Below the pieces are notes generated by a model. It was not told the DNA's origin. It did not search any database and worked only from the letters and a program-made list of their open reading frames with translations. Positions 1-10,015 of a stretch of 38,945 nucleotides of DNA are shown one piece after another. The stretch lies in assembly GCA_023140195.1 (NCBI GenBank), contig JAGLME010000025.1, positions 1 to 38,945 on the forward strand, read 5' to 3'. The DNA is from Thermoplasmata archaeon (lineage in GTDB: Archaea; Thermoplasmatota; Thermoplasmata; RBG-16-68-12; SOIM01). A program made the position numbers and the translations under genes. Every line of letters begins with the position of its first letter. Position 1 is the stretch's first letter.

Positions 1-1056
1 TACTACGCTGACTACGCCAACATCGACCTCGTTGGAACCATCGCGGACGCCAACGGAGACGGGGACACATCAGACACGTACAACACCGTATTCTGTCCTG
101 ACGCAGTAGGTGGCGGAGGAAGCTGGATCGTTGAACCCACATCCAAGTTCGCCAAGGGACAGTACAGGGATCCCATACCGGTTATCAATCTGGGATACGT
201 GTTCTACTCTGCGGACGGAGTGGCTGGTGGCCTGGTCATCATGCCAACGTTCTTCACAGAGACCTCGCAGCACGACGATGCGAACGGCGACCTGTTTGTG
301 CAAGGTGTCTACTTCCATACGTACTACTGGATACAGTTGACCAAGCCGGACTTCGAGATAATCGACCTTGACTGGGTCTTCACGGGTGATGTTCAGCCCG
401 GTGGCACAGTCATGGGAACGTTCAAGCTTTTGAACGTCGGTGGCATCAACATAAAGATCAAGGAGGACGGTGGAGTAGAGAACGACAAGGGATTCAAGAT
501 ACAAGGACTGAGTGCTAGGGACCAAATCGGTCCTGACGGAACTATCGAGCCTCAGGAGACCGCTACCTTCTTCTTCGCCATGACCGTGTCTGCTGGTTCG
601 CCTATAGGTCCGATGGACGTTAAGTTCATCATCAGCTATAGCGGCGTTACCAAGGAAGGCGTCATCACATTACCGATCATCCTCAAGATGTTCGGTGACG
701 AACAGTCCTGCTACAGGCACAGAAGGAATGCTTTGAGGACACTCAGAGCCTTCGACATGGACGACGATGAGGGTATGCTGCACAACCTGGAGCCGGGCGA
801 CGTAGTGTTGCTTGATGGTGCCCCGAAGGCGCCCGAAGAGGCTATCCTGTTGATCATCTCCTGGTACGAGAACGGATGCAAGATGTCCGGTCACGAGGAT
901 GTCGAACATGCTCATTCAGCTTCTTCAAGCTTGACTGGGCACTACGGCATGGGAATGCAGTACTGGGGCTTTGCACCAGGCCAAGAGGAAGGCAACGAGG
1001 GTAACGGAAACGGTGGCTTATCCGGACAGGACCGCAAGGACGTCTACGGCTTCTAA
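1..1056 (+). CDS. Secreted/surface protein, 3' part only
   Basis: The reading frame is open from base 1 and ends with TAA at 1054-1056, so the true start lies upstream of the window. The visible part has a DANGDGDTSD stretch near its start, which resembles a calcium-binding Asp/Asn loop of the dockerin or EF-hand type. A beta-rich segment follows (about residues 115-220) with the alternation typical of Ig-like or CARDB-like domains of archaeal envelope proteins. The C-terminal part is rich in His, Gly, Asn and acidic residues (HEDVEHAHSA, then a Gly/Asn tail). I see no membrane helix at the C-terminus. An extracellular or S-layer-associated role is inferred from composition only; no specific family is recognised. 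It is transcribed convergently with the small minus-strand genes that follow. Confidence 0.75.
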   Translation, partial: YYADYANIDLVGTIADANGDGDTSDTYNTVFCPDAVGGGGSWIVEPTSKFAKGQYRDPIPVINLGYVFYSADGVAGGLVIMPTFFTETSQHDDANGDLFVQGVYFHTYYWIQLTKPDFEIIDLDWVFTGDVQPGGTVMGTFKLLNVGGINIKIKEDGGVENDKGFKIQGLSARDQIGPDGTIEPQETATFFFAMTVSAGSPIGPMDVKFIISYSGVTKEGVITLPIILKMFGDEQSCYRHRRNALRTLRAFDMDDDEGMLHNLEPGDVVLLDGAPKAPEEAILLIISWYENGCKMSGHEDVEHAHSASSSLTGHYGMGMQYWGFAPGQEEGNEGNGNGGLSGQDRKDVYGF

Positions 1057-1090
1057 GCTGAAGTTGTCTAACGCCAAAAACCAAAACCAA

Positions 1091-1117
1091 CCTTCTTCCC
1101 TTTCTTTCCTTTTATAT
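1091..1117 (+). terminator. Pyrimidine/T-rich tract after the surface-protein gene
   Basis: A run of T-rich pyrimidines begins about 35 bases after the stop codon at 1056. Archaeal RNA polymerase terminates at oligo-T tracts, so this is the likely end of that transcript. A small hairpin (TGCGG at 1209-1213, CCGCA at 1221-1225) lies between this tract and the convergent gene ending at 1251. Nothing else is seen in 1057-1250. Confidence 0.4.
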
Positions 1118-1250
1118 CATACGCAAATGCGGGTCCCTCGGGTTGGCTTTAATATTCTCCCCAACAAAATCCTTCCCCAAGGACTCAATGTTGTTGGAGG
1201 GCCGACCGTGCGGTTGAATTCCGCAGACCCGCTTCATTTTCTTTTGATGA

Positions 1251-1481
1251 CTACGCCTTTGCCTGAACCTTCTTCTCCAGGTCCAAGAAGCGCTTCATGG
1301 CGTAGGTGCTGAATCCAAAGTGATCCATCAGCCATTCGCAGTCCTTGCAGACAAGAGTGACCTCCGGTTCGTCCGGCGGTCCATCGAGAACGGAGTAGTT
1401 GGGGCTTTCCTCTCCGGCCCAACCTAGTTTCTTTCCACACACATCACACGGTACAACTTCATTCTCTGCCGGCCAAGACAT
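1251..1481 (-). CDS. Small CxxC zinc-finger-like protein, copy A (76 aa)
   Basis: This 76-residue protein has two CxxC pairs (PCDVCGKK near residue 12 and VCKDCE near residue 45), a plausible four-Cys metal site. Its C-terminus is well conserved (DHFGFSTYAMKR). The strongest evidence that it is real is a close paralogue at 34357-34587 that shares the Cys pattern, the C-terminus and the upstream DNA. I chose ATG 1481 over a TTG at 1499 because an AGGTGG ribosome site lies six bases upstream and because ATG 1481 aligns with the paralogue's start. No function is recognised; such small Cys-pair proteins often bind nucleic acid or act as accessory factors, but that is only inference. Confidence 0.75.
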   Translation of the reverse strand: MSWPAENEVVPCDVCGKKLGWAGEESPNYSVLDGPPDEPEVTLVCKDCEWLMDHFGFSTYAMKRFLDLEKKVQAKA

Positions 1482-1528
1482 CGTATCCACCTGAGACAAG
1501 ATTGTGAGAACATCTCCTATTGAGGTTC

Positions 1529-1556
1529 ATAATGTTTTCTAGAGGGTTACCATTAT
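1529..1556 (-). promoter_or_regulatory. Conserved inverted-repeat promoter element, copy A
   Basis: Read on the minus strand this is ATAATGG, 14 bases, then ACATTAT. The same arrangement (ATAATGG-N14-CCATTAT) lies at 34634-34661 upstream of the paralogous CxxC gene, at almost the same distance from the start codon (about 46 bases). The proximal half probably overlaps the TATA/BRE region, giving a leader of roughly 20-25 bases. The conservation of sequence and spacing suggests a promoter with an overlapping regulator site. Confidence 0.5.
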
Positions 1557-1633
1557 TGAGAAAGTTGGATCTATGATGTTGCTCTGTGGCGTCAATTCGG
1601 CGTTCTCGAAAACCTGGGACCGATGTTCGCCTA

Positions 1634-1756
1634 TCACTCTTCCATATCAGCCCGTGGATAGATAACACATGCCGGTAGCGATCTTGCTTTCTTGCTGTCC
1701 ATCTTAAGGGATACAATCTCAAATGTCGATTGCCATTTCAGTTTCAGTTCTTCCAT
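1634..1756 (-). CDS. 40-aa protein, copy A
   Basis: This is a tiny gene of 40 codons plus TGA. The product has the core VSLKM, then RSLP, then VIYPR.DM. An unmistakable paralogue of exactly the same length lies at 16352-16474. The two are identical at 18 of 40 positions, with many Asp/Glu exchanges among the rest. Matching length, matching start position and a shared upstream motif argue that both are translated. The start is ATG 1756; a TTTTAA TATA-like box lies at 1802-1807 on this strand. I do not recognise the family. The size and the amphipathic, charged N-terminal half would suit a small binding partner or regulator, but this is not shown. Confidence 0.65.
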   Translation of the reverse strand: MEELKLKWQSTFEIVSLKMDSKKARSLPACVIYPRADMEE

Positions 1757-1819
1757 GTAGCTACCCCTTTTCGTTCTACAGAACAATCAGGTCTGACGGT
1801 ATTAAAACTTGGTCTTCAC

Positions 1820-1835
1820 TTATCATGACTGACTA
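1820..1835 (-). promoter_or_regulatory. Half-conserved TTATC-N6-GATAA site upstream of the 40-aa gene
   Basis: On the minus strand the promoter-proximal half GATAA is perfect and is followed by 12 bases and then TTTTAA (1807-1802). This is the same geometry as the sites at 12613 and 16191. The distal half is degenerate (TAGTC instead of TTATC). Confidence 0.4.
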
Positions 1836-1948
1836 TTGCATGCGGTAACAGTTTGCCCAATTAGGATTCTGAACAGAACGTCGATTCTGCATGGGATATG
1901 TGCTCAGTCGTTCTGTTGTCCAGTGAACAGAGGAGTGAGCTTTGATTA

Positions 1949-1964
1949 TTATCATGTGTAATAA
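1949..1964 (+). promoter_or_regulatory. TTATC-N6-RATAA dyad, distal site
   Basis: TTATC, six bases, AATAA: one mismatch from the consensus dyad seen at 2009, 12613 and 16191. It lies 60 bases upstream of the site at 2009 in the divergent region between the 40-aa gene and the zinc-ribbon gene, so it may be a second operator for either promoter. No TATA box follows it directly. Confidence 0.4.
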
Positions 1965-2008
1965 CAGGCTAGACAATGAAGCATGAGAGCATTAGATGCG
2001 TCTCTTTG

Positions 2009-2043
2009 TTATCCTCTGTGATAATTTCATCTCAAGGTTTTAA
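2009..2043 (+). promoter_or_regulatory. TTATC-N6-GATAA dyad plus TATA box
   Basis: A perfect dyad (TTATC 2009-2013, GATAA 2020-2024) is followed after 13 bases by TTTTAA (2038-2043). The ATG at 2068 is about 25 bases beyond the TATA box, so the transcript would be leaderless or nearly so. A dyad directly upstream of BRE/TATA is a usual place for an archaeal activator site. Confidence 0.55.
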
Positions 2044-2067
2044 GCAGTACTCCACATCGGCTTTCTC

Positions 2068-2478
2068 ATGGTCGTGGAAGCCTATCGTACATTTGGAGAA
2101 GATTACGGGATGGAAGAACACGGAGTCTCAGAAGGCGACGGGTCTTCGAGTGCGGAAAAGGTGGTTTCCCCCGCCGCCTTGTGTGACGCTTGCGGGGGCT
2201 ACTTGGTAAAATCCAGAGCCTGGATGAGCATGGGATTCCCGTATTACCTGAAGCCTTGGGGGAAGATTCTCAGGATGAGCGAAGTGATCGTTCCGTGGCT
2301 TTGTCCCGAATGCGGGCGAGTGTATTATCGGTTAGAAAGAACTGAGAGGGTCCATGGGGAATGGAGCAGGCTCCCTGACGAGCTGAAGGCAGAGAAGATC
2401 CTGAGGCCAGATATACTGGATGACGAATTCGTCAGCTACAACATGATCAAGAAGATAAAGGATTCATTCGACGATTAA
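2068..2478 (+). CDS. Zinc-ribbon protein (136 aa)
   Basis: The protein carries two CxxC pairs (LCDACGGYL near residue 39 and LCPECGRVYYR near residue 79) about 40 residues apart, consistent with one zinc-ribbon or rubredoxin-like metal knuckle pair. Between them lies an aromatic stretch (MGFPYYLKPWGK). The C-terminal third is charged and probably helical. ATG 2068 sits where a leaderless transcript from the TTTTAA box at 2038 would begin. ATG 2110, with GGAG upstream, is an alternative start that would remove 14 residues. No named family is recognised. It has its own dyad-containing promoter and converges with the large kinase gene that follows, so it may belong to the same regulon. Confidence 0.7.
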   Translation: MVVEAYRTFGEDYGMEEHGVSEGDGSSSAEKVVSPAALCDACGGYLVKSRAWMSMGFPYYLKPWGKILRMSEVIVPWLCPECGRVYYRLERTERVHGEWSRLPDELKAEKILRPDILDDEFVSYNMIKKIKDSFDD

Positions 2479-2512
2479 TCTGGCATTAGAATCGGGATCT
2501 CAACTCAACAGT

Positions 2513-5500
2513 TCACGCCCCTGCTTGCGCTGGTTCCTTGTTATCACCCAGATCGTTCATCTTACCCTTAATGGGGAATCTCACCGTGAAGATCGTACCC
2601 TTGCCTACCTTGCTTTCCACCTCCATTCTACCCTGGTGCCTCAAGAGGATCATGGATGTCACGTAGAGACCCAGACCAGTTCCTTCCCCGACCTCTTTTG
2701 TGGTGAAGAACGGATCGAAGATCTTTGTCAAATGGTCCTTCGGAATTCCCCCGCCAGTGTCGGATAACGTGGCCTTTACGTACCCCTCTTCAGTCGAAGT
2801 GGATATCAGAAGCCTGCCTCCGTCAGGCATGGCGTCGGTGGCGTTGTTGATTAGATTCACGAAGATTTGCTGGATTTCATTCTTGTTCCCCTCAATGAGG
2901 GGGACTTCCTCGAAGTTCTTCTGTATCTCAATGTCTGGGGACGGCTTGGCGAGTTTCACGGATTCCAGTGAATCATTCAGGACATCGTTCAGCCGTACAT
3001 CTCCAACTGTGTCGACCTTGGCATCCCTGGAATGTTTTGAGAGCCATCTCACGACGTCTGACGCTCTTCCAGATGCACTTAGAATCTTCGCTGCATAGTC
3101 AGTTCTCAGTTTTGCATCATCCTCATCCATGATTGCTTCAGCATACCCTGTGATAGCTGCCAGGGGGTTATTGATCTCGTGAGCGATTCCGGAGGCCAGC
3201 ATTCCGATGCTTGCCAGTTTCTCCGATTGTATCAGGTGGCCTTGAGCAGCCCTCAACTCTTCATTCGTGGTTTCCAGGTCCATGATCATCTTGTTTCGTT
3301 CGGTAGTATCTCTGAAGAAGCCGATGTTGCATTCCGAACCGTCCACGAGGGCCTTGGCAGTGCTAATGTCACAGCGTATTATTTCTCCGCCCTTTCTGAT
3401 GCACGGTATTTCTTCCGCAAGCACTTTTTCTCCTTTTCCCGTGGCTAGAAACTCCGAGAGTACGCTATCCAATGAATCTTCTGGATGAATGTCCGTCATA
3501 GACATGTTCTCCAGCTCCTCAGTGCTGTAGCCCAGCATTCTGCCTATTGCTGGATTGGCATACTTGAAGGTCTTCGTCTCAATGTCAGCTATCAGGATTC
3601 CGTCAGCGCTAGCCTCGAACAGCGCTCTGTACTTCTCCTCGCTTTCCCGTAGATTGACCTCCATCCTCCTTCTCTTCTCCTCGAGCTCGATGCTGTACAG
3701 GGCGAACGATATGTCCATGGCCACCTCCTCAAAAAGGGCAAGTTCTTCCTCGTCTATGACAACTTCTGGAGAGGCCGACACGCACATCATGCCGAATACT
3801 TTCCACCCGGATTCAAGTCGTATGGCCATTGATGCATTGCCTTGATGCACGTTGCAGAGAGGGCATTCGCGACAACTTTCAGCTGGGTTTTCTATAACGA
3901 CGACACCAGGTCCTTCCATGATTAGTTTCGCACAGTGCAGGGCTCTGTCGCCTGTCAGCGCAATAGCCAAGTCCTTGAAAGAACCGCCCAACCCGGCTTC
4001 TGCTATTGATACCAGGTCCCCCGACTCCTCCATTAGAGCGATCCAGGCGCCGTCGTAACCACGGGTCTTGATGAGATTCGAGCAAGCTCCCCTGATTAGG
4101 TTGTCCCTGTCCTTCTCTCTTGCTATCAGCTGGTCGACTTCTCTGATGGCCTGCAGCACAAGATTTTGACGGGTTATTCGTTCCTCAGCTTTTCTTTGGT
4201 CTTCAAAGGCCTCGTTCAGATCCTCCATGATGTTCAGGGAAGCAGCCTCGCTCTTTCTTAGCCTTTCTACCTTTTCGTCAAGCTCATTCTGTCTTGCCTC
4301 TAGTTCCTCGGTTCTCTCAGCGACCCTCTTCTCTAGAGTCCGGCTGTATTCCTCGATTCTGGCCCTGGACGCTTTCAGATCGCCTTGCATTTGGGTAAGG
4401 GTCTGGGCGAGCAGGCCAACTTCATCAACCGATTTCACATCTATCTTGGTGGTGAGATCCCCTTTGCCAATCTTCTCGGCCGTCTGGGTCAACTGCTTGA
4501 TGGGCCTGGAAATCGATTTGGAGACCATGAATGAGAAGACAGTGCCCACCAATGCCAGACTGGTCAGTATGAGGATCAAAGTGCTCTGCATTGAGTGCAG
4601 AGGAGCTAGGGCCTCTGACTCATCCATCTCCGCAAGGAGAGCCCACTCCATTTCCGGAATGAAAGCGTGCGTGCCAACAACATCTTCTCCCCTGTAGTCT
4701 TGGAATACTAACATCTCGAGATTCCCCGCATTGACTGACTCATTGCGCCCTTCGGCAAAGCATTCCCTTGAATTGACCGTGTCCACTACCTGTTTGTATA
4801 TTATGTACTCTTCATTGTAGATGTCGTCGTAGAATCTTGACGGGCTCACCATTATCATCGACCTGTTAACCAGATAGACCTTTCCCGACTCCCCAAGTCC
4901 CCTTCGGTCCTCAAGGATCTCATAGAGCAGAGTCAGGTCGACGTCGGCGAGGATTCCGCCCCGAGTCACACCGTTCTCATCACGGACTGGAAAGGCAATG
5001 TTCATACTCGGTCCTCCGGTGTCGTCGTCTGGATGTATATCCTCGCTGAAGAAACCATTCTCAACCAGAGTCTCCATAACCTCCGATCCCTTTGCCGTAT
5101 CAGAGAATACGCCTGTCGTGGCTACTGCGGTTCCATTCATCTCCAGAAGCGTTATCTTGAGGAATTCCTCTTGAGCGCTCAGTGTGCCGTTCAGCAGGTC
5201 GTTTGCCACGTTGAATGCATCGCTGTATCGGGATTGATTCGTTCTGTCCATCGTCAGCAGATTCGCGATGGGATTCAACACTGACAACAGTTCGATATCG
5301 TCTTTGTTCTCATCCAGGAATCTCTCCACATAAGTGGCCCTTGACAAGGCGACCGACTCCAGAAGGCTGTAGACTTCTCCCTGTGTCGCATCCTTTGCGA
5401 TTGCGAATCCCGTAATCGATGTAACAGGACTGATGATCAGAATGAGGCCAAGAAATGTGACAGCTAGCTTCTTTTGTATGCTGAAGAAGGTTGGCGTCAT

Positions 5501-6190
5501 CAACTTGTGTTTCACTACTGCATAGGCAACGATGGCTCCCATCGCCGCTGTGAGCGTCGTTGTCAGTTGGATCGTCTGGAGCCCGAAGAATGGTGGAAGG
5601 ACCTGTGTTAGCAAGCCTCCGACAGTCGGGATAGCCACGGCAATCACAACCAATCTGGCTTGGACCCTCTCCTCTCTTGATCTGGTTCTCATCAGGAAGT
5701 CAATTGAGATGGCCAGGGAAATGATGACGTAGAGAGTTGCATACATGGAGAACACTGCATACATGGGACCTGGCACTGGCGCATACCCCATCCAGGATTC
5801 TTCCATTCCTTCTGCTATCAGATTCGTGGACAGCCCTACGAAGCTGAAGAATATCGCCGGCACATACATGAGCATATACACTGGGGCTTTGGTGGTCTCC
5901 CTGATATGGATGTCTCTCTTCGTGTACGTGAGAATGAAGCGTAGGAGAAATGCCGGCATCAAGGCAGACCCCACGGTTCCAATGGAGTTCCAGGATAGCG
6001 CCGTGTTGGGAGTCGGGGCAGATAGGACCAGATAATCACTTAGAGCCCAAATGGCCAGGGAAAACACAAAGAGAGAGTAAATTATGTTCAGTTCGCTTCT
6101 ATGATTCCTGTAGAGTACGTAGCACCCAAGGATCAGGTTCACAAAGAAGGCTACCAGTGGCAGGAACGCGAAAAGGTTTTCATCGTGCAT
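2513..6190 (-). CDS. Membrane histidine kinase: 7TM, Cache, HAMP, GAF, PAS, kinase
   Basis: A 1225-aa sensor kinase and the last gene of its operon. In order: an N-terminal multi-helix membrane region like the histidine-kinase 7TM domain (about 1-265), an extracytoplasmic Cache-like sensor (about 275-540), a membrane helix, HAMP (about 560-615), a coiled coil, GAF with a CRECPLC motif near residue 775, PAS (about 847-970), HisKA and HATPase. The phospho-acceptor His is residue 1004 in [10 protein letters not shown]. The ATP-binding N box (INNATDAMP), DTGGGI and GTGLGL are present. I chose ATG 6190 because GGAGG lies five bases upstream; GTG 6202 is an alternative. It has no receiver of its own, so it probably phosphorylates one of the operon's receivers. 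It should sense an external small molecule through the Cache domain, ligand unknown. Confidence 0.9.
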   Translation of the reverse strand: MHDENLFAFLPLVAFFVNLILGCYVLYRNHRSELNIIYSLFVFSLAIWALSDYLVLSAPTPNTALSWNSIGTVGSALMPAFLLRFILTYTKRDIHIRETTKAPVYMLMYVPAIFFSFVGLSTNLIAEGMEESWMGYAPVPGPMYAVFSMYATLYVIISLAISIDFLMRTRSREERVQARLVVIAVAIPTVGGLLTQVLPPFFGLQTIQLTTTLTAAMGAIVAYAVVKHKLMTPTFFSIQKKLAVTFLGLILIISPVTSITGFAIAKDATQGEVYSLLESVALSRATYVERFLDENKDDIELLSVLNPIANLLTMDRTNQSRYSDAFNVANDLLNGTLSAQEEFLKITLLEMNGTAVATTGVFSDTAKGSEVMETLVENGFFSEDIHPDDDTGGPSMNIAFPVRDENGVTRGGILADVDLTLLYEILEDRRGLGESGKVYLVNRSMIMVSPSRFYDDIYNEEYIIYKQVVDTVNSRECFAEGRNESVNAGNLEMLVFQDYRGEDVVGTHAFIPEMEWALLAEMDESEALAPLHSMQSTLILILTSLALVGTVFSFMVSKSISRPIKQLTQTAEKIGKGDLTTKIDVKSVDEVGLLAQTLTQMQGDLKASRARIEEYSRTLEKRVAERTEELEARQNELDEKVERLRKSEAASLNIMEDLNEAFEDQRKAEERITRQNLVLQAIREVDQLIAREKDRDNLIRGACSNLIKTRGYDGAWIALMEESGDLVSIAEAGLGGSFKDLAIALTGDRALHCAKLIMEGPGVVVIENPAESCRECPLCNVHQGNASMAIRLESGWKVFGMMCVSASPEVVIDEEELALFEEVAMDISFALYSIELEEKRRRMEVNLRESEEKYRALFEASADGILIADIETKTFKYANPAIGRMLGYSTEELENMSMTDIHPEDSLDSVLSEFLATGKGEKVLAEEIPCIRKGGEIIRCDISTAKALVDGSECNIGFFRDTTERNKMIMDLETTNEELRAAQGHLIQSEKLASIGMLASGIAHEINNPLAAITGYAEAIMDEDDAKLRTDYAAKILSASGRASDVVRWLSKHSRDAKVDTVGDVRLNDVLNDSLESVKLAKPSPDIEIQKNFEEVPLIEGNKNEIQQIFVNLINNATDAMPDGGRLLISTSTEEGYVKATLSDTGGGIPKDHLTKIFDPFFTTKEVGEGTGLGLYVTSMILLRHQGRMEVESKVGKGTIFTVRFPIKGKMNDLGDNKEPAQAGA

Positions 6191-6214
6191 ATGGTCCTCC
6201 ACAAATCCTCAGTT

Positions 6215-8002
6215 TCACGCTTCAGCGATTGCTACTTCCAGATCTTTGATTCTCTCCTTCAGCTCGATCATCTTGAGCTCTCGTCCGACCGTGACCTCTT
6301 TATATCTCTCCAACTCCTGCATCTTCTCGTTCAGTGTTTCCTCAGCCTTCTTTCTCTCGGTGATGTCTTTGGTTATTGCCACAAATGACATTGGATTCCC
6401 ATCAGCATCTGAAATGAGACTAGCGGAGACCTCTGTTTGGATTCTCTTTCCGTCCTTCGTGAGGGAGATGTATTCTACGTTGCGCACATGACCTTGTTCC
6501 AGGGCATTCATCATATGTTCCAGGGCCTCCTCCTGGCTCTCTGGACTTATGTACTCCAAAGCGTTCAATCCGATTGCCTCATCCTTGCTGGAGAACCCAA
6601 AGGTCGTCAACATTGCTTGGTTACACTCGATGATATTGCCTTCAAGATCGGTCACTGTTATCGGATCGGGAGACGACTCCAGTATTCTCCTGAATTTCTC
6701 CTCGCTCTCTTTTCTGGCCAGATTTGCTTTTCTGCGATCAGTTACATCCTGAACGATACCTACCATCCTCACGGGTCTCTTTCCTTCTGAATCAAAGGTA
6801 ACTTTCCCTTCCTCGTGCACAATGCGCTCTTCGCCATCAGGTCTCACTATGCGGTGGTCTATTACGTATGGCTTCTTCTTGAACACTGCTTCATCAACCG
6901 CGTTCTGCACCTCTTTCCTGTCGTCCGGATGGATGCAGTCAATGAACTCTCCGTAAGTGGCCCCAAACTCGTTGGATTCCAACCCGAATATTCGGTAGAT
7001 CTCATCTGACCATCTGAGTTCGTTGTTCGCGATATCCCAGTCCCAACTCCCGAGATGAGCGATACGTTGAGCTTCTGCCAGACTATCCTTGATTTCCCTT
7101 AGGGCCTCATCAGCCCTCTTCCGCGCTGTGATGTCTCTTATGAAGACCAAATCCGCGGGTCTGTCTTCGTACACAATGAGTCCCGCGTTCACTTCCACGG
7201 GCAGTTCGGAGCCGTTCTTCTTCAGGATCGACATCTCATAGATCGGAGGCACTTCCTTGCCTGCTATTCTGGCCGCGTATCTTCTCATGACAAGCTCTCT
7301 GTTCCCAGGGGCGACGAAATCAAGGAAGTTATTACCGATCATCTCCTCAGGATGGTAGCCAGCGAGATCGAACGACGCAGTGTTCGCGAACCTGATTTCC
7401 CCGTTCTGCAGTATGATGATGCCGTCTGTCGTGTTCTCAACCAAGGCCGAGTACTTCTTCTCGCTCCTCCGTAACTCATCTTCGTTCCTTATGCGACCTA
7501 TGATTCTTGCCAGGTACTCACAAATCGTAAAGATCAGTGCCCTTTCTTCCAACTGGAAAGGGCCTTCTTCGCTTTCTGGCCTTTCCTCGAGGTAAAATAC
7601 TTCAATGGACCCGATTCTCTTCTCCTTTAGAATCACATTTTCTGCAAGTCTCCACTCCGTTTCTATGAAATTATCAGTCCTTACCTCTTTTTCTTCAAGC
7701 GTCATTCTGGCGCAGGCAATCTCGGGGTATTGCAGTGCTGAAGGGATGAGGTCAACGATTCCTTGGAGAAGCTCTTCACGTGATATATCCACCCTCTCTG
7801 CAAGTCTTGATATTTCATGGAGGCAGGCCAGCTCCTTGACCCTCTCATCTAGTTCATGCTCAAGAATCTTAAGCCTCTCATCACGTGATATCCTGCCGAT
7901 TGTCTCCTCTGCGGACATTTTCCCAACGTCTGGCATTCCTTTGACTTGATCACTCTTACTTGTGGTCGAATCTGATTCCCAGACACTTTCATCTCTACTC
8001 AC
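6215..8002 (-). CDS. Soluble GAF-like/triple-PAS sensor without kinase domain
   Basis: This 595-aa protein starts with a GAF-like module (about 55-175, ELACLHEISRLAE then a YPEIACARM segment), followed by three PAS domains (about 180-300, 305-435 and 440-560). It ends in a short coiled coil with a VGRELKMIELKERI motif. That motif is common just after PAS domains in signalling proteins. There is no HisKA, no HATPase and no DNA-binding domain, and the stop is clean, so it is either a natural adaptor sensor or an old truncated kinase. The second PAS belongs to the PAS_3 type (LGSWDWDI, then IHPDDR). GTG 8002 is used, with AGGA nine bases upstream. It lies between two kinase genes and may form mixed dimers with them. 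Confidence 0.85.
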   Translation of the reverse strand: MSRDESVWESDSTTSKSDQVKGMPDVGKMSAEETIGRISRDERLKILEHELDERVKELACLHEISRLAERVDISREELLQGIVDLIPSALQYPEIACARMTLEEKEVRTDNFIETEWRLAENVILKEKRIGSIEVFYLEERPESEEGPFQLEERALIFTICEYLARIIGRIRNEDELRRSEKKYSALVENTTDGIIILQNGEIRFANTASFDLAGYHPEEMIGNNFLDFVAPGNRELVMRRYAARIAGKEVPPIYEMSILKKNGSELPVEVNAGLIVYEDRPADLVFIRDITARKRADEALREIKDSLAEAQRIAHLGSWDWDIANNELRWSDEIYRIFGLESNEFGATYGEFIDCIHPDDRKEVQNAVDEAVFKKKPYVIDHRIVRPDGEERIVHEEGKVTFDSEGKRPVRMVGIVQDVTDRRKANLARKESEEKFRRILESSPDPITVTDLEGNIIECNQAMLTTFGFSSKDEAIGLNALEYISPESQEEALEHMMNALEQGHVRNVEYISLTKDGKRIQTEVSASLISDADGNPMSFVAITKDITERKKAEETLNEKMQELERYKEVTVGRELKMIELKERIKDLEVAIAEA

Positions 8003-8050
8003 TAATCTGCGTCCTTTTCCCAGATTCTCACCTTCTGGCTCAGTGAACTA

Positions 8051-10006
8051 TTATTGGGGTCCAGTAGGCCTCTTCTTCTTTGGATTACGCCTCTTGCGAG
8101 GTTTGCTGCTGTCCTCCGGATTTTGAAATGTCAGCGTGAAGGTTGTGCCCTCCCCCTCCGCGCTGGTCACTCTTATCTTCCCCTTGTGTCTGGTCACGAT
8201 CATCGATACTACGTACAGGCCCAGACCGGTGCCTTCCCCAACCTCCTTCGTGGTGAAGAATGGGTCGAAGATCCTCGTCAGATTTTCCTCGGGAATCCCT
8301 ACGCCTTGGTCGGAGATCTCAACTTCCACCCCGCCAACCACGGTCCTTGTAGAGATGCTCAGCTTTCCACCCTCGGGCATTGCATCGGCTCCATTGTTGA
8401 TGAGATTGACGAACGCCTGCTGGAGTTCACTCAGGTTTCCCACCATCATGGGAACTTCCTCAAGACTCGTTACCACTTCGATGTCAGGGCAGGTTCTGGT
8501 GAGCCTGATAGACTCCAGAGATCCTCTCACGATATCATTAATGTTGATATCAACCGCATTTGCGTCCTTTGCATCCCTTGAATGCTTGGAGAGCCATTTG
8601 ATCACTTCTGACGCCCGACCTGCAGAGCTGACTATCTTCGTGGCGTAGTTCCTCATCAGGGTCGGGTCCCATTCATCCATGATCGCTTCCGCGTAACCAG
8701 TGATTGCCGCCAATGGGTTGTTGATTTCATGTGCTATCCCTGATGCCAACGCGCCAATGCTCGCCAACTTCTCCGATTGGATCACTTGATTGTGGACGCT
8801 TCTCAGTTCCTTGTTGTTTCGCTCCAAATCGTCGATCATCTCTTTTCGCTCGGTTATATTCCGGGTTACACCCAGAATCCCTTCAAGTTCGCCAGCCTCA
8901 TTCCGGAGGAAGCTCCCTTCGGTTTCGGTCCACACTTTGGAGCCGTTCCTGTGATAAAGCTCTAGTTCCAGCGTCACTGATTTGGGATCTTCATCTGGAT
9001 TGAAATTGCCCCGGTCGATTCCGTCCTCCAAGGCCTTTGTGATTATCTCTATCGAACTGGTCCCCATCAGGTCCTGCCACGTTGCGTTGACGAAGTCCTC
9101 TGCAACGTACCCGAGCATGTCCTCGATGGAGGGGCTGACGTAAGTGAACTGACCTCCAGCATCCGCCGTCCAGATTATGTCCGTGGCATTTTCGGCCAGA
9201 AGGCGAAAATGTTCTTCGCTCTTCTTCAAAGCCTCTTCTGCTCGTTTCCTGGTGGATATGTCCTTTGTGACTGCCACGACCGAGATTGGATTGCCTGATG
9301 GGTCATGTATTCCTCTTGTGGAGAATTCTCCAAGGAACTCTCCACCGTCTTTTCTGAGTAGAGTGCATTCCACATTCTTCACAGAACCGTCCTCTACGGC
9401 ATTCCTCAAGTTCTCCATCGCTCTATGTCTGTCTTTGTGTGAAATGAATTCGGCTGCGTTCTTGCCTATCAGTTCTTCCTTTGTTGAAAAGCCATAGGCA
9501 TCAAGCGCCGCCTGGTTACAGGCGATTACAGTTCCATCCAAATCAGTAACAGTGGTGGCATCAGGCGACGAATCGATAACATTCCGCAACTCTTCCTTGC
9601 TTTCTCGTAGCGCTTCTTCCGCTCGCTTCCGCTCAATCGCGAAGAGTGTTGAGCGCACCAGTCTGTTGCAGTCCACTTCCCCTTTGACGAGATAGTCCTG
9701 CGCCCCAATCCTGACGGCCTCGATTGCCAGATTGTGGTCGTCCATTCCCGTGAGCACAATTATTGGAATACGCGGGGATGATGAGTTCATCTCCGAAAAA
9801 GTATCTAGGCCATGACTGTCCGGAAGACCCAGGTCCAGAAGGATTACATCGACACTTTCCGTCGAAAGGCGTTCCAGTGCAACTGAGAGCCTGTCTGCCA
9901 CCTCGACTTCGAATACAGCTTCTTCTGATTCTGTCAGCAACTCATCCATTGTGCGACTGTCTGCAGGATTGTCCTCAACTATCAGGACCTTTATCTCATC
10001 CTTCAC
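8051..10006 (-). CDS. Hybrid histidine kinase: receiver, two PAS, kinase
   Basis: A soluble 651-aa hybrid kinase. An N-terminal receiver (about 1-125) carries the phospho-accepting Asp58 in LLDLGLPD and a K in LVKGE. Two PAS domains follow (about 140-255 and 265-385), then HisKA with His426 in [10 protein letters not shown] and an HATPase domain with INNGADAMP, DQGVGI and GTGLGL. The C-terminal tail is very basic (KPRKRRNPKKKRP), which could bind nucleic acid, membrane or a partner. The HisKA/HATPase region is closely similar to that of the 1225-aa kinase at 2513, so the two share a recent ancestor. The receiver at the N-terminus implies the kinase is controlled by another kinase, perhaps the one encoded at 10468. 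The start is GTG 10006, with AGGTGAT upstream. Confidence 0.9.
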   Translation of the reverse strand: MKDEIKVLIVEDNPADSRTMDELLTESEEAVFEVEVADRLSVALERLSTESVDVILLDLGLPDSHGLDTFSEMNSSSPRIPIIVLTGMDDHNLAIEAVRIGAQDYLVKGEVDCNRLVRSTLFAIERKRAEEALRESKEELRNVIDSSPDATTVTDLDGTVIACNQAALDAYGFSTKEELIGKNAAEFISHKDRHRAMENLRNAVEDGSVKNVECTLLRKDGGEFLGEFSTRGIHDPSGNPISVVAVTKDISTRKRAEEALKKSEEHFRLLAENATDIIWTADAGGQFTYVSPSIEDMLGYVAEDFVNATWQDLMGTSSIEIITKALEDGIDRGNFNPDEDPKSVTLELELYHRNGSKVWTETEGSFLRNEAGELEGILGVTRNITERKEMIDDLERNNKELRSVHNQVIQSEKLASIGALASGIAHEINNPLAAITGYAEAIMDEWDPTLMRNYATKIVSSAGRASEVIKWLSKHSRDAKDANAVDININDIVRGSLESIRLTRTCPDIEVVTSLEEVPMMVGNLSELQQAFVNLINNGADAMPEGGKLSISTRTVVGGVEVEISDQGVGIPEENLTRIFDPFFTTKEVGEGTGLGLYVVSMIVTRHKGKIRVTSAEGEGTTFTLTFQNPEDSSKPRKRRNPKKKRPTGPQ

Positions 10007-10015
10007 AACATCACC

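Noticed and set aside
8054..8648. Two long plus-strand frames opposite the hybrid kinase
   Set aside because: Shadow frames of the HATPase coding region; no features of their own.
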